Source: Methylobacterium brachythecii (GTDB taxonomy: Bacteria > Pseudomonadota > Alphaproteobacteria > Rhizobiales > Beijerinckiaceae). Taken from it: a stretch of DNA of 64,000 nt. Every line of letters starts with the position of its first letter. Position 1 is the stretch's first letter. Positions 26,648 through 34,858 of the stretch are shown here, piece after piece. The stretch covers positions 124,001-188,000 of the forward strand of contig NZ_JACIDN010000009.1 in the NCBI RefSeq assembly GCF_014196345.1, given 5' to 3'. The notes beneath the pieces are model-generated. The model was not told where the DNA came from. It did not search any database and saw nothing but the letters and a program-made list of their open reading frames with translations. The position numbers and the translations under genes are program-made.

Positions 26648-28192
26648 ATGTCACCGACGCTGCTGCATCATCTCCTCGACAGCGAGGCCTGCGCGCCCGG
26701 CCGCGTGGCGATCGTCGACGGCGAGCATGAGCTCACCTATGGCGCGCTGCGCGAGCGCGTCGCGGCGCTCGCCGCCCGCATGCGTTCCCTCGGGGTCGAG
26801 GCGGGCGACCGTGTCGCGATCCTGCTGCCGAAATCGATCGGCGAATGCGTCGCGATCTTCGCCGCCAGTGCGGCCGGCGCGGTCTTCGTGCCGATCCATC
26901 CCTCGCTCCGCCCGCGGCAGGTCCGCCACATCGTCGAGGATTGCGGCGCGCGGCTCCTCGTCACCGATGCGGCCCACCATGCGGCGCTCGACGGCGTACT
27001 CGACGACCTTTTCGGATTAGGCCTGCTGCTGGGCGACGACGAGATCGCCGCCTCGTCGGACGCCGCGCGCCAGGCGCCTCCGGCCGACCTCGCCGCCATC
27101 CTCTACACCTCCGGCTCCACCGGCATGCCCAAGGGCGTGATGCTGAGCCACGACAACCTGATCGCCGGAACGCGGATCGTCAGGACCTATCTCGGCATCA
27201 CCGGCGACGAGCGCATCCTCTCGGTGCTGCCGTTCTCCTTCGATTACGGGCTGAACCAGCTGCTCACCAGCGTCGAGCAGGGCGCGCGGATCGTGCTTCT
27301 CACGTTCCGCCTCGGCGACGACGTGGTGCGGGCGATCGAGCGGCACCGCATCACCGGGCTCGCCGGCGTGCCCACCCTGTGGACCCTGCTGACGCGCGCC
27401 AGCCCGCGCTTCGCCAAGGCCGACCTCTCGAGCCTGCGCTATCTCACGAATTCCGGCGGCAGCCTGGCGCTCGGCACTATCCGCCGTCTGCGCGAGCGCC
27501 TGCCCGCGACGAGCCTGTTCCTGATGTACGGGCTGACCGAAGCCTTTCGCTCGACCTACCTGCCGCCGCAGGAGGTCGACCGCCGCCCGGATTCCATCGG
27601 CCGGGCCATCCCCGAGACCGAGATCTTCCTCGTCACCGCCGACGGCCACAAGGCACGGCCCGGCGAGCCCGGCATCCTGCATCATCGCGGGCCGACGGTC
27701 TCGCTCGGCTATTGGAACCGGCCGGAGGATACCGCACGCATCCTGGTGCCCGACCCGTTTCCGATCGCCGGAGAGGACCGGCCGGTCTGCCGCTCTGGCG
27801 ACCTCGCCGTCGCGGACGAGCACGGCTTCCTGCGCTTCCTCGGCCGCGAGGACGCAATGATCAAGACGCAGGGGTTCCGGGTCAGCCCGACCGAGGTCGA
27901 GGCTGCGCTGATGGAGACCGGCGCGTTCCGGGCCGCCGCGGTGATCGGCCTGCCGGACCGCGGCGTCGGCCAACGCATCCACGCCGTCGCGGTGCCCTCC
28001 GGAACCGGAGCGGGGATGGCCGAGGTCATGGCCCATCTGCGCCGCTCGCTGGCTCCGCACCTGGTGCCGCGTGAGATCGAGCCCGTGGCGAGCCTGCCGA
28101 CGACGCCGAACGGCAAGGTGGATTACAAGCGGTTGGTCGCCGAGCGGGTCTCGGCCGAGATCCAGGCCGAGCGGGAGTTGGCGGAGGCCTGA
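26648..28192 (+). CDS. AMP-forming acyl-CoA/acyl-ACP ligase
   Basis: This 514-aa enzyme of the ANL superfamily has the P-loop-like A3 motif LYTSGSTGMPKGVMLSH near residue 155, A5 MYGLTEAF near residue 297, A7 CRSGDLA near residue 380, A8 GREDAMIKTQGFRVSPTEVE and the A10 lysine in PTTPNGKVDYKRL. It activates a carboxylate as adenylate and transfers it to a thiol, most likely the carrier protein encoded just upstream. Substrate specificity cannot be read from the sequence. It follows the transglutaminase/ATP-grasp operon on the same strand with a 110-base gap before the carrier gene, so a functional link is possible but unproven. Confidence 0.88.
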   Translation: MSPTLLHHLLDSEACAPGRVAIVDGEHELTYGALRERVAALAARMRSLGVEAGDRVAILLPKSIGECVAIFAASAAGAVFVPIHPSLRPRQVRHIVEDCGARLLVTDAAHHAALDGVLDDLFGLGLLLGDDEIAASSDAARQAPPADLAAILYTSGSTGMPKGVMLSHDNLIAGTRIVRTYLGITGDERILSVLPFSFDYGLNQLLTSVEQGARIVLLTFRLGDDVVRAIERHRITGLAGVPTLWTLLTRASPRFAKADLSSLRYLTNSGGSLALGTIRRLRERLPATSLFLMYGLTEAFRSTYLPPQEVDRRPDSIGRAIPETEIFLVTADGHKARPGEPGILHHRGPTVSLGYWNRPEDTARILVPDPFPIAGEDRPVCRSGDLAVADEHGFLRFLGREDAMIKTQGFRVSPTEVEAALMETGAFRAAAVIGLPDRGVGQRIHAVAVPSGTGAGMAEVMAHLRRSLAPHLVPREIEPVASLPTTPNGKVDYKRLVAERVSAEIQAERELAEA

Positions 28193-28199
28193 GCGGGCT

Positions 28200-28379
28200 T
28201 CAACGCCCGTGCATCTGCGCGCTGGCCTTGGCGACCATGCGGGCGAAGGCGGTCGCTGCCGCCGAAGCCTGGACCTGGCTCGGATAGCCGACGGGCGAGC
28301 GGGCGATGGTCTCGCCACGGCTGCCGCGCAGGGTCCAGGACCACTGACCGGGCCGCTCCTCGTTCACCTCGAACTGCAT
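28200..28379 (-). CDS. Small hypothetical protein, 59 aa
   Basis: This short gene reads MQFEVNEERPGQWSWTLRG and continues with GYPSQVQASAAATAFARMV. The pattern resembles short YegP/DUF1508-like proteins, with a beta hairpin with Trp residues followed by a helix. Codon use is typical of the genome, with G/C at nearly every third position. It is convergent with the AMP ligase gene, whose stop lies eight bases away. The family assignment is tentative. Confidence 0.6.
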   Translation of the reverse strand: MQFEVNEERPGQWSWTLRGSRGETIARSPVGYPSQVQASAAATAFARMVAKASAQMHGR

Positions 28380-28496
28380 GGCTCGCTCACGGGCGCCTCA
28401 TCTCATCTCCGAGAGCATACCGTGCCGAAATCGAAGCCGGGTTAAAGGCTTAGATCCGATCAAGTCTTAGCCGGCGATCAAGGTGGTCTCTCCCCG

Positions 28497-28652
28497 TTAT
28501 CCACGCTGTCCACAGCGACAGGGGCGGGTAGGCGTCGCATAGTTCGGGGAGATGCCCGGCATCGACGCGAGGTTACCCATCGCGTCGTGCTGGACCGCGA
28601 ACAGGTGGCGCATGGCCTGCTGGTTCGAGGTGAGGCTGTAGAGATTACACAG
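28497..28652 (-). pseudogene. N-terminal fragment of an SRAP (YedK/HMCES-type) peptidase gene
   Basis: The fragment reads CNLYSLTSNQQAMRHLF and then GNLASMPGISPNYATP, which is the conserved start of SOS-response-associated peptidase (SRAP) proteins. Their Cys-2 links covalently to abasic DNA. Here the expected ATG before that Cys is CTG, and homology ends after about 40 residues at an unrelated stop, so the gene is broken at both ends. The rest of the 400-base gap around it (28380-28496 and 28653-28781) holds no other gene that I can see, only the AT-rich promoter region of the FkbM gene. Confidence 0.6.
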
Positions 28653-28781
28653 AGCTGCGGATCGTAGCCGCTGCCCATGCCCACGGCTGAGCCGCAAGGT
28701 ATTAGTTCCGAATTTTATGATGGGGGAGGCTGATACATCGTCTACGTTTGAGCGCAATTAAAAATCCCGGACGAGGGTCGC

Positions 28782-29510
28782 ATGCTCGACTTGTTGAGAC
28801 GCACCGTCAAAACCATTCGTCCAGCGTACCGAACCTTGAGTAGAATACGTGGCATAAGGCTGCACGAGCCAACTATATCCATCGCCTCGGCTGTCTATCT
28901 GGGATCTTCGTATGGCGGATGGCAGGTCGATGTCTCAGGGTTGAACAGCGACTCGATTGTCTACTCAGCTGGCGTGGGCGATGACATCAGCTTTGATCTC
29001 GCACTGATCGACACGATCGGCTGTCGCGTCTATGCGCCCGACCCGACACCCAATGCGATCGAGTGGATCAAACGTCAGAACGTTCCGTCCGAATTCCAGT
29101 TCATCCCGATTGGCCTGAGTGGGAGCGAGGGGATCCTCGATTTCCACGTGCCAGCAAGGAAAGATCTGGATTGCTTTAGCCGCACTCCCGTCGCGGGGGC
29201 CAAGCTCACTGGCGTCGTCCAATGCCCCGTGACGACCATTCCCCAGCTTATGAGACAGTTGAATCACGACCATATCGATCTCCTGAAAATGGACATCGAA
29301 GGGTTCGAATACGAAGTACTAGATCAAATGTTGTGTGCGGGGGTGCGCCCGATGCAAATCGCAGTTGAATTCCACCACCTTCAATACGGCCACAGCGCGC
29401 AGCAGACGATCGGTGCGGTCGAAGGTCTGAAGCGTGCTGGCTACGGCCTCCATTGGGTCAGCGATCGCGGAAACGAATACGGCTTCGTGCTGCGCTCCCA
29501 GCTTTTTTAG
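28782..29510 (+). CDS. FkbM-family methyltransferase
   Basis: This 242-aa protein has the FkbM methyltransferase core: SIVYSAGVGDDISFDLAL (SAM-binding region), VYAPDPTPNAIEWI, and LLKMDIEGFEYEVLDQML, whose Asp-Ile-Glu-Gly motif is diagnostic. Family members O-methylate sugars or polyketides. Its base composition is clearly lower in GC than neighbouring genes, with many A/T third positions, which suggests horizontal acquisition. The ribosome binding site GAGGG lies a few bases before the ATG. No glycan gene adjoins it, so the substrate is unknown. Confidence 0.85.
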   Translation: MLDLLRRTVKTIRPAYRTLSRIRGIRLHEPTISIASAVYLGSSYGGWQVDVSGLNSDSIVYSAGVGDDISFDLALIDTIGCRVYAPDPTPNAIEWIKRQNVPSEFQFIPIGLSGSEGILDFHVPARKDLDCFSRTPVAGAKLTGVVQCPVTTIPQLMRQLNHDHIDLLKMDIEGFEYEVLDQMLCAGVRPMQIAVEFHHLQYGHSAQQTIGAVEGLKRAGYGLHWVSDRGNEYGFVLRSQLF

Positions 29511-29696
29511 CTTGAGCGAGCGCGCATGCGGGCCTTTGATTTTCGACCCTCCCCGCCCTGAACAAGCATTGGCACCATCATCGCACCCGCTTGCTGTCGA
29601 GGATCGAATTTCGCCTGAGCCGATCAGCAAATTCAAACTGAGACACTACCGGAGGGTAGTGGGTCGGTTCGAAGATTTCGAGCGAGGTGGCCTCGA

Positions 29697-29993
29697 TCAG
29701 CCGACCGGCGCTTCTCGATCCGTCTTGGCGTGCTTCTTCTTACGGAGCTTGCCGCGCTTGATCGGCCCGTCCTCATCGCTCGCACGCGCGCCGATGGCGA
29801 AGCCGTGAAGCTCTCTGGCGCGCTCCGGATCGATCGGGTGGCCTTCGGTGAGAGCGTAGAACGCAGCCCGAACGACCTCCTTCTTCGTGCTTTCGGGATG
29901 CTGCTCGCGGACGGCGGCGAGAAGTTCTTTGGCTGTCATGCCGGGCTTGGCGAATCGGACAAGCGTTTCAGCCAGAGTTGTGATCGTGGGCAT
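29697..29993 (-). CDS. Small basic hypothetical protein, 98 aa
   Basis: The N-terminal part is helical (LAETLVRFAKPGMTAKELLAAVREQHPESTKKEVVRAAFYALTE, described here in parts) and the C-terminal tail is very Lys/Arg-rich (KRGKLRKKKHAK). The basic tail suggests nucleic-acid or membrane-surface binding, but no family is recognised. Codon use is normal for the window. Confidence 0.6.
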   Translation of the reverse strand: MPTITTLAETLVRFAKPGMTAKELLAAVREQHPESTKKEVVRAAFYALTEGHPIDPERARELHGFAIGARASDEDGPIKRGKLRKKKHAKTDREAPVG

Positions 29994-30180
29994 GGCACTC
30001 TCTCAGGTTCCCTGCCGCGTAAGACGTTTGAATGAGAAATCCAATCCGCTCCGATCGACGATGCATCTGGCGCGCGACCGGTCCGAGTCCGGTGGATTCT
30101 ACGGGCTTCCGTATGCGCCCGTTACATCAGTTGGCTAACAATCCTCGACAGCCCGTTCCGGGCGCGCTTATGTCTGATTC

Positions 30181-30438
30181 ATGACGCCCGTTGCCCGCTG
30201 CCTTCGCAAGGTCGATCACGCCTCCGTCGTCACGGATTCCACGATCGTCGAGCAGGTTGGCGAAGCGTTGGACGAGCTTGAGGCCGCCTATCGTCGCCCG
30301 AGCGACAAGATCACCGCACTCGAAGAGGTTCTGCAGGCGGTATCCAGAAGGCGTACGCTCGAGACCTCGCCTTTCGGACGCTTCGTCTACAGCTCCGTCG
30401 AACGCCGACAGACGAGCCTGGCCCGCCTCAGAGCATGA
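30181..30438 (+). CDS. Small hypothetical protein, 85 aa
   Basis: This is a soluble, helical protein with segments IVEQVGEALDELEAAYRRP and ITALEEVLQAVSRRR, and no membrane or signal segment. No family is recognised. A rho-independent terminator lies 110 bases downstream, consistent with a single-gene unit. Confidence 0.5.
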   Translation: MTPVARCLRKVDHASVVTDSTIVEQVGEALDELEAAYRRPSDKITALEEVLQAVSRRRTLETSPFGRFVYSSVERRQTSLARLRA

Positions 30439-30547
30439 CGTTGGCGTGACGGCGCAGGTCTGTGCGGTGTCTCTGACGCGCTACAGCGCGACTCGGCGGC
30501 ATCGCCTATCCGGCAACCAGTTCCTTCCTGAGACCCGGAACCACCTG

Positions 30548-30584
30548 GGCGCGCTCATCAAACCGATGACGCGCCTTGTTTTTT
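30548..30584 (+). terminator. Rho-independent terminator
   Basis: GGCGCG-C-TCATC pairs with GATGA-CGCGCC around an AAACC loop with one bulged C. TTGTTTTTT follows. It reads on the + strand, after the small gene at 30181. Confidence 0.85.
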
Positions 30585-30726
30585 AGGGTCCGCGCTCGCC
30601 ACGATCCGTCGCTTCCGTGTCCGGTTCGGGCCTCTGCATGGCCGTCCGCGCGCGAGTCCTTCGTGTTCGAGAGCAAGAAATGGGGCGCGGCAACGTCCCA
30701 GTCGTGCTTCGCTAGGGCAGGAGTGC

Positions 30727-31191
30727 ATGATGATGACGCATCGAAGCCTGTGCCGGGGAGCGGTTGTCATCGCCGCCTTGTGCGCGGTCCCAGCATCGGC
30801 CGGCCCGGCTCACGTCGAAAGCGGCTCCTATGAGGTCGAGGTGACGCTCGAACTGCCGCACCTCGAGGGCATGACCCAGAAGAAGACCGCTAGCCTGTGC
30901 CTGACCGCCGATCCGGCGGCCAACACGCACGGCATCATGGTTCTCAGCGACAACAACCCGCTGTCCCGATGCCCCTTCGTGAACCGATACGAGGAAGGCG
31001 ATCAGATCAGCTTCGACATCGTCTGCGAGGGAAAGAACTCCGCCAACGCCAAGGCGCATTACGTCTTCAGGCAGGATCGATTTCAGGGCCGCATCACGAT
31101 GCAGATGGGCGGCAAAAACATGACCATGACGGAGGTGCAGACCGGACGTCGCACCGGAAGCTGCGAGCCCAGCAAGGCGCCGACTCTGTAA
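30727..31191 (+). CDS. DUF3617 domain secreted protein
   Basis: This 154-aa protein has a signal peptide (about residues 1-25, ending PASAGP). The mature domain has ESGSYEVEVTLELPHLEG, CLTADPAANTHG, LSRCPFVNRY, ISFDIVCEGKN and RTGSCEPSK. The Cys pattern and the opening GxYEV segment fit DUF3617 proteins, which are periplasmic and of unknown function. GGAG lies just before the ATG. Confidence 0.75.
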   Translation: MMMTHRSLCRGAVVIAALCAVPASAGPAHVESGSYEVEVTLELPHLEGMTQKKTASLCLTADPAANTHGIMVLSDNNPLSRCPFVNRYEEGDQISFDIVCEGKNSANAKAHYVFRQDRFQGRITMQMGGKNMTMTEVQTGRRTGSCEPSKAPTL

Positions 31192-31266
31192 GGACGGACG
31201 CGCGCGCTCGTCGGGCCGCCTTCCTCCTGAACGGCCTCTGCGCCAAAGCGGTCTATGCCGCTACGC

Positions 31267-31989
31267 TCAGTGATCTCGAGCGCTTCGACCAGGGCACATT
31301 TCGGCACCGATCGCGCTGAACACCGGCTTGTATCGTTTCATATGCTTCCCGTTCCGATTGACGCCGGGCAACCCGTATCCGGTCCCGCCCTCGCGAAGCG
31401 TGGCGAACGGGTCGATGAAGCGACAACCCAGCCTTTCGCAGGCCGCTTTGATCCGATTCGAATAGTCGATGACGGCAAGCGCATCGATATGGCGTTCGGC
31501 ATCATGGTCGACGGGCGGAACGGCCGTGACGAAGACCGTGTCGGCGATCGACCGCAGCTTCACGACCAAGGCCTCGAGCGCAGTCTCGAAGAGCGCGCCG
31601 GAGCGTGCGCTCGTCGGCTCCTTTTTCCGGCCGAGATCGTTCGTCCCGATCGTCAACACCGCAGCCCGCGGTCGCACGGGAAAATGCAGTTTATCCAGCG
31701 TTTCAGCGTAGGAACTCGTCGTTGCGCCGCTCATCCCGACATTGACGACGGCGCTTCCGCACAGTCCTTCCGATGGACTGTGCAGTTCGGCATTCGAGTC
31801 GCCGGCAATCAGCACGAAGCCCGGATCGGCCTCATCGAGATACTGCTGGACGACGTTCAGTCTCACATCTTTGTAAATCGCAATAATGTCCGGAGATTGC
31901 AGCATCAGCCGTCCGATCGGTATGCCGGCGAGAATACCGCACAATAAAACCAACAGTCCGAAAGTCGTTCTTCTGCTCTTTAACATCAA
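31267..31989 (-). CDS. SGNH/GDSL-type hydrolase, membrane anchored
   Basis: This 240-aa protein has an N-terminal hydrophobic anchor or signal (FGLLVLLCGILAGIPIG). The SGNH blocks follow: LIAGDSNAELHS with the nucleophile Ser, a Gly block (VNVGMSGATTSSY), LTIGTNDLG with Asn, and a C-terminal block NRNGKHMKRYKPVF carrying the His. In the last block the usual Asp-x-x-His appears as Asn-Gly-Lys-His, so the catalytic Asp may be altered or placed elsewhere. Such exported hydrolases deacetylate or esterify surface glycans. Composition is lower in GC than the window average, which fits the accessory stretch it lies in. Confidence 0.75.
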   Translation of the reverse strand: MMLKSRRTTFGLLVLLCGILAGIPIGRLMLQSPDIIAIYKDVRLNVVQQYLDEADPGFVLIAGDSNAELHSPSEGLCGSAVVNVGMSGATTSSYAETLDKLHFPVRPRAAVLTIGTNDLGRKKEPTSARSGALFETALEALVVKLRSIADTVFVTAVPPVDHDAERHIDALAVIDYSNRIKAACERLGCRFIDPFATLREGGTGYGLPGVNRNGKHMKRYKPVFSAIGAEMCPGRSARDH

Positions 31990-32243
31990 ATCATCGTCTA
32001 ATATGAACGATCGACGCTGCCTGTGATCTTATTTGTCGATCGGTCGATGACCGGTCCGCAACACCACCGTCACGAGGGTCGTCATAGATCGACGTCTGCC
32101 TGAAGTCTAAGCGTCGCATCGCCGCCCGGCTCGTTTGCGAGAACGAGCGGGGCCTCGGGGCGAGAGATCTCTTCCGCACCGGCCGCCGCCGGGTTAGGCG
32201 TGCCCCGGCGAAACAGGACGGACCGGCCGGAGACAGCGACCCC

Positions 32244-32423
32244 GTGATCAAAGTCATCGGCATCGCCGGAGCTCTGCTGTTCCTCGCCGGCTCGATCCTG
32301 CTGGCGCGGCTGCGCGAGGCCCGGATGCCGCATCGGGCGCTGTTCCTCCTGGCTCTCGGCATCCTCTGCATGACCGTGTCGACGATCTGGTGGTCGGAGG
32401 CCTCCAGGGTAGATCTGCCTTAG
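32244..32423 (+). CDS. Small membrane protein, 59 aa
   Basis: This short GTG-started gene encodes MIKVIGIAGALLFLAGSILL, a charged loop REARMPHR, and a second hydrophobic segment ALFLLALGILCMTVSTIWW. It is a two-helix hairpin membrane protein with normal codon bias. No family is recognised. The product ends 46 bases before a convergent small gene. Confidence 0.5.
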   Translation: MIKVIGIAGALLFLAGSILLARLREARMPHRALFLLALGILCMTVSTIWWSEASRVDLP

Positions 32424-32469
32424 TTGGCCACTGTCGCGTCCCGGCACGATCGGGCAGCGCTAAGCCGCC

Positions 32470-32778
32470 TTATTCCTCGTCCTGTTCCGCCTGCGGCTGC
32501 AGCACCCGCTGCACGGTCTCCAGCACGGTGCCGGCCAGGGCAGCGTCAGGATCGTCGCGGGTGAGGGCGTCCTTCAGCATCGCGAGATAGCCGCCGAGCC
32601 GCTCGTCGTAATGGTCCGAATCGATCGAGCGTAGGACGTTGGCCAGGAAACCGATCGCCATCTGATGCGCGATCTGGCGGGCGCTCATCTCGGCGAGGCC
32701 CTCCGAGAGCGACTTGAGCCCCTCGTCGTGCTGGCTGGTCACGGCGGCGAGCGCCGCGATCTGCTTGTCGAGATCCAT
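32470..32778 (-). CDS. Small helical hypothetical protein, 102 aa
   Basis: This soluble acidic protein has an N-terminal coiled-coil-like part (LDKQIAALAAVTSQHDEGLK, SLSEGLAEMSARQIAHQM) and a C-terminal acidic end (QAEQDEE). No named domain is seen. It lies 26 bases downstream of mntR on the same strand and may be cotranscribed with it. Confidence 0.6.
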   Translation of the reverse strand: MDLDKQIAALAAVTSQHDEGLKSLSEGLAEMSARQIAHQMAIGFLANVLRSIDSDHYDERLGGYLAMLKDALTRDDPDAALAGTVLETVQRVLQPQAEQDEE

Positions 32779-32804
32779 CTTGATCCTCGTGGGGGCAGGG
32801 GCGC

Positions 32805-33263
32805 TCAGGCGTTCGAGCGGCCGTCGGCAAAGCGGCGGAAAGCGTCCAGCGTCTCGGCGCTGACATGGTGCTCGATGCCCTCGGCATCACGCCGCGCCGT
32901 CTCGGGGCTGACGCCGAGGGCGCAGAGGAAGCGCTCGACGATGCGGTGCCGCTCGCGCGATTGCGCCGCCAGCGCCTCGCCGGACGCCGTCAGGAAGACA
33001 CCGCGATAGGGCCGCTGCTGGACGAGGCCATCCTCGGCCAGCCGCTTCAGCATCTTCGCGACGGTGGGCTGCGCGACGCCGAGGCGGGCGGCGATGTCGA
33101 CCTGACGCGCCTCGCCTCCATCGCCGATCAGGTCGGCGATCAGCTCGACGTAATCCTCGACCAGCTCGAGCCGGCGCGCTTCGCGGGCCTGTCGGAAGCT
33201 TTCGACATGGACTTCCGGATCGATCAGCGATCCCTCAGGCGTGGAGGAGGGCGGTTCCTGCAT
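32805..33263 (-). CDS. mntR: Manganese-responsive regulator MntR (DtxR family)
   Basis: This 152-aa DNA-binding repressor has a winged helix with RQVDIAARLGVAQPTVAKML (recognition helix) and LAEDGLVQQRPYRGVFLT (wing). The dimerisation/metal region follows, with GEALAAQSRERHRIVERFL, DAEGIEHHVSAETLDA and the Glu/His ligands typical of MntR. With Mn(II) bound it represses Mn uptake genes. It is divergent from mntH, and an MntR-type operator lies between them. An in-frame upstream extension is ignored because the family starts near MQEPPSST. Confidence 0.92.
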   Translation of the reverse strand: MQEPPSSTPEGSLIDPEVHVESFRQAREARRLELVEDYVELIADLIGDGGEARQVDIAARLGVAQPTVAKMLKRLAEDGLVQQRPYRGVFLTASGEALAAQSRERHRIVERFLCALGVSPETARRDAEGIEHHVSAETLDAFRRFADGRSNA

Positions 33264-33421
33264 GCTGAGGCCTTGAATCCTTCTCGCTTCGATCCGGCGA
33301 CGGTGTCGCTGTTCTAGCCGAAGCGGGTGCGATGCGTGAATCCCGTCCCGCAACATTCCCTGCCGAAAGCGTAGCGGTCGCCACGATGTCGCATTGCGGT
33401 TGAAAAGCTTGGGCGCATAAG

Positions 33422-33437
33422 TATAGCTATTGCTATA
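33422..33437 (+). promoter_or_regulatory. MntR-type operator
   Basis: TATAGC-TATT-GCTATA is a perfect inverted repeat with a four-base centre. Its core ATAGC-N4-GCTAT is that of known MntR boxes. It lies 51 bases before the mntH ATG, in the mntR/mntH divergent region, so repression of mntH (and possibly mntR) by Mn-MntR is expected. Confidence 0.75.
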
Positions 33438-33488
33438 TTCGACTGGCACGTCCACATCGGCGCTGCCCATTCATCCGATCCGCACCCG

Positions 33489-34847
33489 ATGGACACCCTC
33501 TTGATCCCGACCGAGCCGAGCCGAGGCTGGCGCTTCGCGCGTGAAACGCAGGAGCAGCCGAGCCTCGGCCATCTAAACGGCAGCGTGCCGGTGCTGGCCG
33601 GCGGCCATTGGCTGCGCCGCCTCGTCGGCTTCCTCGGGCCGGGCTACATGGTCTCGGTCGGCTACATGGACCCGGGCAACTGGGCGACCGACATCGCCGG
33701 CGGCGCGCAGTTCGGCTACACACTGCTCGCCGTCATCCTGCTCTCGAACATGATGGCGATCGTGCTGCAGGCGCTCGCCGCCCGGCTCGGCATCGCCACC
33801 GGGCGCGACCTCGCCCAGGCCTGCCGCGACCACTATCCGCGCCCGGTCGGCGTCGCGCTCTGGCTCGCCTGCGAGATCGCGATCATCGCCTGCGACCTCG
33901 CCGAGGTGATCGGCACCGCGATCGCGCTCAAGCTTCTGTTCGGCATCCCACTGGTGATGGGCACGGTGATCACCGCGCTCGACGTGCTGCTCGTGCTGCT
34001 GCTCATGCGCCGGGGTTTTCGCGCGCTCGAAGCCTTTGTGATCGCGCTGCTCGCGGTGATCTTCGTCTGCTTCGGCATCCAGATCGCGCTCGCCGCGCCG
34101 CCGATCCAGGCCGTGCTCGGGGGCTTCGTGCCCTCCTCGCAGATCGTCACGAATCCGGCCGCCCTGTACATCGCCATCGGCATCATCGGGGCGACCGTAA
34201 TGCCGCACAATCTCTACCTGCACTCCTCGATCGTGCAGACGCGAGCCTATCCGCGCACCGACCGGGGGCGCCGCGAGGCCCTGCGCTTCGCGGTCACCGA
34301 TTCCACCATCGCCCTGATGCTGGCGCTCTTCGTGAATGCCTCGATCTTGATCCTGGCAGCAGCCGTCTTCCACGCCAGCGGGCGCACCGAGGTGCAGGAG
34401 ATCGAGCAGGCCTTCGAGCTGCTCTCGCCGCTGCTCGGCGTCGGCCTCGCCTCGACCCTGTTCGCAGTGGCGCTTCTCGCCTCGGGGCTCAATTCCACGG
34501 TGACCGCGACGCTGGCCGGCCAGATCGTGATGGAAGGCTTCCTGCACCTGCGCATCCCGGACTGGGCGCGCCGGCTGATCACCCGCGCGATCGCCATCGT
34601 GCCGGTGGTGATCGTCACCGCGCTCTACGGCGACGGTGGCACGGCGCGGCTACTGGTGCTGAGCCAGGTGGTGCTCTCGATGCAGTTGCCCTTCGCGGTG
34701 ATCCCGCTGGTGCGGTTCGTGTCAGACCGCGAGAAGATGGGCGCGCTGGTGGTGCCGGGCTGGCTGAAATGGCTGTCCTGGGGGATCGCGGCGGTGATCG
34801 TGGTGCTGAACGTGAAGCTGTTGATCGACACCGTTTCCGGCGGCTGA
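33489..34847 (+). CDS. mntH: NRAMP-type Mn(II) transporter MntH
   Basis: This 452-aa inner-membrane protein has about 11 helices and takes up Mn(II) (also Fe(II)) with protons. The metal-binding motif in helix 1 is MDPGNWATDIAGG (Asp-Pro-Gly-Asn). The NRAMP signature GATVMPHNLYLHSS (helix 6, with Met-Pro-His) is also present. The N-terminal 35 residues are cytoplasmic. The divergent regulator gene and the operator at 33422 support manganese control. Confidence 0.95.
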   Translation: MDTLLIPTEPSRGWRFARETQEQPSLGHLNGSVPVLAGGHWLRRLVGFLGPGYMVSVGYMDPGNWATDIAGGAQFGYTLLAVILLSNMMAIVLQALAARLGIATGRDLAQACRDHYPRPVGVALWLACEIAIIACDLAEVIGTAIALKLLFGIPLVMGTVITALDVLLVLLLMRRGFRALEAFVIALLAVIFVCFGIQIALAAPPIQAVLGGFVPSSQIVTNPAALYIAIGIIGATVMPHNLYLHSSIVQTRAYPRTDRGRREALRFAVTDSTIALMLALFVNASILILAAAVFHASGRTEVQEIEQAFELLSPLLGVGLASTLFAVALLASGLNSTVTATLAGQIVMEGFLHLRIPDWARRLITRAIAIVPVVIVTALYGDGGTARLLVLSQVVLSMQLPFAVIPLVRFVSDREKMGALVVPGWLKWLSWGIAAVIVVLNVKLLIDTVSGG

Positions 34848-34858
34848 GGGCCACGCCC

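Noticed and set aside
28497..28505. DnaA-box-like TTATCCACG
   Set aside because: It is a single imperfect match inside the SRAP remnant region, without a cluster of boxes or replication genes, so no origin is claimed.
30070..30105. Sequence resembling a tRNA T arm (GGTCCGAGTCCGG)
   Set aside because: The loop does not fit TTCGANNC and no acceptor, D or anticodon stems can be drawn around it.
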